Shown: piece after piece, positions 60,097 to 64,000 of the stretch
Layout of the letters: each line of letters starts with the position of its first letter
Position numbering within the stretch: the stretch's first letter is position 1
NCBI GenBank assembly: GCA_030428945.1
Contig: JAUIEC010000003.1
Coordinates: 434,001 to 498,000, forward strand
Length of the DNA stretch: 64,000 nucleotides
Reading direction: 5' to 3'
From: Phycisphaerae bacterium
Lineage (GTDB): Bacteria; Planctomycetota; Phycisphaerae; UBA1845; Fen-1342
Translations under genes and position numbers: made by a program
Notes under the pieces: model-generated
Told to the model about the DNA's origin: nothing
What the model saw: only the letters and a program-made list of their open reading frames with translations
Database searches by the model: none

Positions 60097-60386
60097 ACAC
60101 CAACGAAGACCGTGAGGCGATGCTCGGGAGCGTCGTCGGCGACGCGGCCTGTGGATTTGTGGATGAGTCCCGCCAGGCGGGACCGGCTCTGCGGACGTGT
60201 GCACAACCCGTGGACAAGCATTCGCTTGCCCACAGGTTGAACACACTGCTCCACCTCTCATCAACAAGCCCCACAGGCTCTGTTGCTGTTGGGGTTGTGT
60301 GGAAGAGGAACAGGGAAGCGGCGGCACCTATGCGGCCGACGGCATCGTGCTGCGGACCGCATCGCCGTTCGCCCTGCAATGAATGA
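60093..60386 (+). CDS. Possible small protein overlapping traF
   Basis: 97 residues starting at an ATG that overlaps the traF stop (ATGA). NEDREAMLGSVVGDAACGFVDES at the start is the only stretch resembling coding sequence; later residues include a KRNREAAAPMRPTASCC tail without structure. Coupling to traF is the main argument. The same DNA contains a perfect palindrome and TGTGGA-rich sequence that could be the transfer origin, so the open frame may be incidental. Confidence 0.3.
   Translation: MNTNEDREAMLGSVVGDAACGFVDESRQAGPALRTCAQPVDKHSLAHRLNTLLHLSSTSPTGSVAVGVVWKRNREAAAPMRPTASCCGPHRRSPCNE
60167..60183. other. Perfect palindrome in a possible transfer-origin region
   Basis: GTCCCGCC-A-GGCGGGAC is an 8+1+8 palindrome in the 476-base gap (60097-60572) between traF and the relaxase gene. 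Transfer origins commonly lie next to the relaxase gene and include such an inverted repeat near the nick. A second, imperfect stem (arms near 60275 and 60290) follows at 60265-60300. No nick consensus could be pinned down by eye. Confidence 0.4.
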
Positions 60387-60572
60387 CCGGTCAACAAGAA
60401 ACAAACGGCGAACCAGCACCAACGCACTCAGGAATCGGAAGGCAAGATAAAAGCACAGCCTCTGTGCTGGTCCAACTGTGGCGCAGGCAGTGGTTTGTAG
60501 AGCCTCTCTGAAGCCGGTCAGCCTCTCTTTCGCGCATAACCCGACGTAGAAGACGAACTTGGAGAGCATCTC

Positions 60573-62579
60573 GTGTCTACAACGCCTGATCCAGATCGTG
60601 AACCACGGCGGATCGCCCGGCTCGGCCGTGACGGCGGTGGGCAGCGTTTGCCACGAGGAATGCCGCGCGCCGTGCGGAGGACGGGCGCTGGAACGGCTAC
60701 GTTTGGTCACCGCGCCCATGGGCAGCGCGTCGTCGTGAAGGTGCACGTTGCACGCCACAGATCGGCTACGGCCGGACGCGATTCGCTGAGGCGGCATGCG
60801 AGTTACCTCGCGCGGGACGGGACCGCCCTGGGTGAGGGCAGGCCCGCTTCGTACGACGCCAAGCGTGAGGGAATCGATCCTCTACTGGAGACTCAAGAAT
60901 GGTCGACGGATCGGCACCATTTCCGGGTGATCCTGTCGCCCGAAAACGGCGGGGAGATTGACGATTTGCGGGCCTATTCGCGCCAGGTCATGAAGCGCAT
61001 GGAGCGCGACCTCGAGACCCGGCTGACGTGGGTTGCCGTCAATCACTTCAACACCGACAACCCGCATGTGCATGTCCTCATTCGGGGCCGGAATGACCGC
61101 GACAGAGACCTCGTCATTGCGCGCGATTACATTTCGCACGGAATCCGGTCTCGGGCGTCTGAGGTTGCCACCGAGATGTTGGGTGAGCGCACCGTCAGTC
61201 AGGCTCGCACCGCGCTGGACCGACAGGTGCAGGCGGAGCGTTGGACCAACCTGGATCGCATCATTCAGCGGCTGGCTCAGCAACGAGGCAGCGCGACGCA
61301 TTTCAGCATGGAGAACGCCCGGCCGAGTCAACACGGACCACTTCAGAAAGCCCATCTCGCCGGGCGGATGGAGCTGCTTACGTCTCTCGGTCTGGCTCAG
61401 GAAACGACGTCCGGGGACCCGAGATTCTTGAAGAGTCCACGTAGCTGGATCATCGCAACAGATGTCGAACAGCGTCTGCGACAGCTCGGCGATCGCAACG
61501 ACATCATCAAACAAATGCACGCTCAGCTTGGTCGGTCTGAAGCGCTTGTAATTGCTCGCCGCATGGAGTCGCTGCAAGCGCCCTCACTCGAGGCCACTGA
61601 ACCGAAGTCTCTCCGCGGCGTCGTGGTGGCGAAGGGGGCAGTGGATGAACTCACGGATGCCCGATTCCTCGTTGTGCGCGATCATGCAGGTGATCGTTAC
61701 ACGCGGGTCTGGGCGAGTACTGCCTACGATGCGATTCAGGTGGGTGGTGTCGTCGAGCTCGGGCGTCGAGATCGACAGCGCTGGCGGGCGATCGAGGAGA
61801 TTCAGCGGGTAGCAGCTGCAGACATCAGTGGGCATTACGTCGTCAGCCATCATCGCGAGCTGTTGCGCACTTCTGGCAAGCTAACCGTTGAGGGCGTTGA
61901 GCGTCGGCTGCGCGGGTTCCACAATCGCCTAAAGTCTCTTGCCAGGCAGCGGAACTCGGGGGTCGTGCAGGACGGTATCGGTTTCAGGATCGAGCACGAG
62001 AAACTGCAAGAGCATGCTTGCAGGATCGGACGTTGGCCGGATCTGCACGTGGTCGCGGCCCATTCAATCGAGAACCAGACGAACGCGCGTGCCTACACGT
62101 GGCTCGACCGCCAACTCGTGCGAGCCAGTATCAAGCATCTCCCGGCAACAGACCTGACGAACAACGGTCGGGTGCGAGAGGCACTTGATCGCCGGGCAGT
62201 CTGGCTGGTTGAACAAGGACTGGCGCGTCGGATGCCAGAGGGCGAGTGGCCTCCGGTTCGGTTGCAACCCGGTGCGGCGGGACATCTGCGGGCGACGGAA
62301 CTGTCTCGTGTCTTGGCGGAGTGTAAGGAATCAAGGAGCCGGTCCGTCCATTTACTGAGGACCGGCCAGTCGATCACGGGCGTGTACCGTCGGCATGCGT
62401 ACCTGCACGCAGGCGGGTTCGCTGTGATCGATGGACCGACCGCAACGGTCGTTGTTCCCGTGACAAGGGAACCCTGGCCAGACACAGGAGCGGTCGTCAC
62501 CGCACACCGAGTCCGCGATCGATACGTGCGATTCGAACTTTCCGGCCGATCCATCGGCAAGGGAGGACTAACAAAGTGA
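60573..62579 (+). CDS. VirD2-type conjugative relaxase with DUF3363-like region
   Basis: 668 residues from a GTG with GGAG upstream. RRHASYLARDGT and FRVILSPENGGEIDDLRAY open the relaxase domain; the three-His metal site is VNHFNTDNPHVHVLIRG (His158, His165, His167). A candidate nucleophile Tyr lies in RHASYLARD. DYISHGIRSRASE is also conserved in VirD2/TraI relatives. The long C-terminal half (TARFLVVRDHAG, VAAHSIENQTNARAYTWLDR) matches the DUF3363 region found on ICE and plasmid relaxases. It nicks the transfer origin and pilots the strand. It overlaps the coupling protein gene by 4 bases. Confidence 0.93.
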   Translation: MSTTPDPDREPRRIARLGRDGGGQRLPRGMPRAVRRTGAGTATFGHRAHGQRVVVKVHVARHRSATAGRDSLRRHASYLARDGTALGEGRPASYDAKREGIDPLLETQEWSTDRHHFRVILSPENGGEIDDLRAYSRQVMKRMERDLETRLTWVAVNHFNTDNPHVHVLIRGRNDRDRDLVIARDYISHGIRSRASEVATEMLGERTVSQARTALDRQVQAERWTNLDRIIQRLAQQRGSATHFSMENARPSQHGPLQKAHLAGRMELLTSLGLAQETTSGDPRFLKSPRSWIIATDVEQRLRQLGDRNDIIKQMHAQLGRSEALVIARRMESLQAPSLEATEPKSLRGVVVAKGAVDELTDARFLVVRDHAGDRYTRVWASTAYDAIQVGGVVELGRRDRQRWRAIEEIQRVAAADISGHYVVSHHRELLRTSGKLTVEGVERRLRGFHNRLKSLARQRNSGVVQDGIGFRIEHEKLQEHACRIGRWPDLHVVAAHSIENQTNARAYTWLDRQLVRASIKHLPATDLTNNGRVREALDRRAVWLVEQGLARRMPEGEWPPVRLQPGAAGHLRATELSRVLAECKESRSRSVHLLRTGQSITGVYRRHAYLHAGGFAVIDGPTATVVVPVTREPWPDTGAVVTAHRVRDRYVRFELSGRSIGKGGLTK

Positions 62580-64000
62580 AACGGACGAGCGCGCTGGCGA
62601 TCGGTTTTGCGTCCCTGTTGGGCGGCTTTTTTGCAGCGACCCAGGTGACCGCAGCCTGCTTCGGGCACACGCACAGTCTCGGTTGGCGGGTGTCCGTCGG
62701 CGGCGTCCAGATTTACCCACCGTGGGCCTACCTGAACTGGGTTGCCCGCTGGGGCGCGACGTACCCCGATGCCTTTCGCGTCGGTACCGCCCTGGCCGCC
62801 GGCGGGCTGTTGGTCGGTATCCTGCCGGTCGCGCTCGTGAGGTCGACTCCGGTAGCTGCTCCGGTTGGCGAACGCGAATGGGCCACGCTAGCGGACATGA
62901 AACGGGCGGGACTCCTGACCGGCCGCGGCGTTGTCGTTGGACGATTCCGGGGCAGATTGCTGACGTTCGATGGGCCGGAGCACCAGCTGGTGGCAGGCGC
63001 GACCCGCTCCGGCAAGGGGGTTGGCCATGTGGTACCGACGCTGCTCAGTTGGCCCGCCAGCGCCTTGGTGTTCGACCCCAAGATCGAGCTGTGGAAGATC
63101 ACGTCTGGCTTTCGATCGACGTTCTCGCATTGTCTCCACTTCAAGCCGACCTCGCTCGAGAGTGTGCGCTACAACCCGCTCTTGGAGGTCCGCAGGGGCT
63201 GTCAGGAAATCCCGGATTGCCAGAACATCTCCGAGATGCTCGTGAATCCTGATGGCTCGAAGCAGCAGTTGGATGTGTGGGATCAGCATGCAGCCCAACT
63301 ATTGACAGCGTTGCAGCTGCACGTGCTCTACACCGAGCCGGACGATCGCAAGCACCTCGGGGTCGTCCGAGAGCTACTTCTTGACGCAGAGGCGACACTA
63401 CGAAACATGGCCCAGACGCCGCACCGGCTCAACGCAGAATCAGGCCTCCCGGAGCCTCATCCAGAGGTCGCTCGGGTTGCGCTCGAGCTGATCAAGCAAG
63501 CGCCGAAGTTTGCGGCCGGCGTTCGGGCGACAGCCCAAGGCTACCTCTCTCTTTTTGCCGACGAGATCGTCTGCCGAAACGTGTCGGTTTCGGATTTCGC
63601 GGCCTCAGATCTCGTCTGCGCCGAGCGCCCGATGACGCTCTATCTCTGCCCAGTGCCAGCGGACGCCGCCCGACTTCGGCCGCTGATGCGGCTCGTCACC
63701 AATCAGATTCTGCGAGCGATGCTGGGGGATATCAGCACCGATAATCGCGGACGACCGAAACGACACCGGTTGCTCGCACTGATCGATGAGCTCCCCGCTC
63801 TCGGCCGCCTCGAATTCTTGACAACGAGCCTACGCCAGATGAGTGGATTTGGAGTCAAGGCACAGCTCGTCGTCCAGTCGTTGAGCGACCTAGCTGAGGT
63901 CTACGGGCCGTACAACACCATCTTGGATAACTGCCACGTGATCGCCGCGTTCGCATGCGCAGATCCGCTGACACAACAGCGCCTCAGCCAAATGACCGGT
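62576..64000 (+). CDS. traG: Type IV coupling protein (TraG/VirD4), truncated by the window end
   Basis: 475 codons are visible from a GTG at 62576, with GGGAGG upstream; the gene continues beyond the window. Two membrane helices lie at about residues 6-28 and 68-88. Walker A GATRSGKG is at 141-148, followed by HVVPTLLSWPASALVFDPKIELW. Walker B-like LIDELPALGRL and the later QLVVQSLSDLAEVYG are standard for TraG. It is the hexameric ATPase that links the relaxase-DNA complex to a type IV secretion channel. Further transfer genes are expected to the right. Confidence 0.95.
   Translation, partial: MKRTSALAIGFASLLGGFFAATQVTAACFGHTHSLGWRVSVGGVQIYPPWAYLNWVARWGATYPDAFRVGTALAAGGLLVGILPVALVRSTPVAAPVGEREWATLADMKRAGLLTGRGVVVGRFRGRLLTFDGPEHQLVAGATRSGKGVGHVVPTLLSWPASALVFDPKIELWKITSGFRSTFSHCLHFKPTSLESVRYNPLLEVRRGCQEIPDCQNISEMLVNPDGSKQQLDVWDQHAAQLLTALQLHVLYTEPDDRKHLGVVRELLLDAEATLRNMAQTPHRLNAESGLPEPHPEVARVALELIKQAPKFAAGVRATAQGYLSLFADEIVCRNVSVSDFAASDLVCAERPMTLYLCPVPADAARLRPLMRLVTNQILRAMLGDISTDNRGRPKRHRLLALIDELPALGRLEFLTTSLRQMSGFGVKAQLVVQSLSDLAEVYGPYNTILDNCHVIAAFACADPLTQQRLSQMTG

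Noticed and set aside
1-64000. CRISPR arrays, rRNA and complete insertion sequences
   Set aside because: No regularly spaced direct repeats, rRNA-like sequence or intact transposase gene was seen; the Cas4-like gene is not next to any array or cas1/cas2.

Overview
The window is about 60% G+C, with tightly packed genes and many GTG/TTG starts. It looks like planctomycete DNA. The clues are a CWHCGY...CPECG zinc ribbon, a DUF1573 protein, a secreted Rhs-repeat protein with a GGCGGCGGGS cluster, and two small families (50896-51564 and 51648-51950) that I recall mainly from planctomycete genomes. The lineage is inferred from these families; no rRNA is present.

The backbone is that of a mobile replicon, either a plasmid/megaplasmid or an integrative conjugative element. 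On the left it has a tyrosine recombinase (127-1230), a plasmid-type replication initiator (14059-15381, minus) with iteron-like repeats just beyond its 3' end, and divergent parA-parB (15518-17228). An XRE regulator, a cupin protein and a second Xer-type recombinase with a candidate core site follow (19135-21128). On the right a transfer module begins: sigma factor, TraF-type S26 peptidase, VirD2-type relaxase and a TraG/VirD4 coupling protein cut by the window end.

Layout: 1-3.2 kb, integrase, a GIY-YIG/ParB-like pair and an integrase remnant. 3.5-12.2 kb, a type I restriction-modification operon (half HsdS, HsdM, HsdS, SIR2-like protein, HsdR, YgjP-type metallohydrolase). 12.7-21.1 kb, DUF932 protein and the replication/partition/stability block. 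21.2-24.7 kb, a frameshifted histidine kinase and a TerB-like protein. 25-39.1 kb, a leftward translationally coupled operon encoding a type II secretion system (two upstream genes, then D-E-F-G-H-I-J-K-C-L-M) followed by receiver, MASE3-type kinase and receiver. 39.4-48.1 kb, lipoprotein, giant Rhs protein and overlapping membrane protein. 48.5-50.8 kb, a Roco-type GTPase split by a frameshift. 50.9-53.8 kb, two planctomycete-type small proteins, a 1.2-kb apparently non-coding stretch and a ParE/Phd toxin-antitoxin pair. 54-59.6 kb, a compact UvrD helicase, an atypical kinase, a membrane-anchored Cas4-like protein with an apparently ruined active site, an HTH-pseudokinase and a sigma factor. 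59.6-64 kb, the conjugation genes.

The most promising candidate for an undescribed system is the 54-59.6 kb island. It combines helicase and nuclease-fold genes, as in recombination and defence systems, with two kinase-fold proteins that each seem to lack a different half of the catalytic machinery. Other strong points are the SIR2-like gene nested inside the type I operon, the Rhs protein with a divergent cysteine-rich tip and coupled membrane partner, and a complete secretion operon carried between mobile-element modules.
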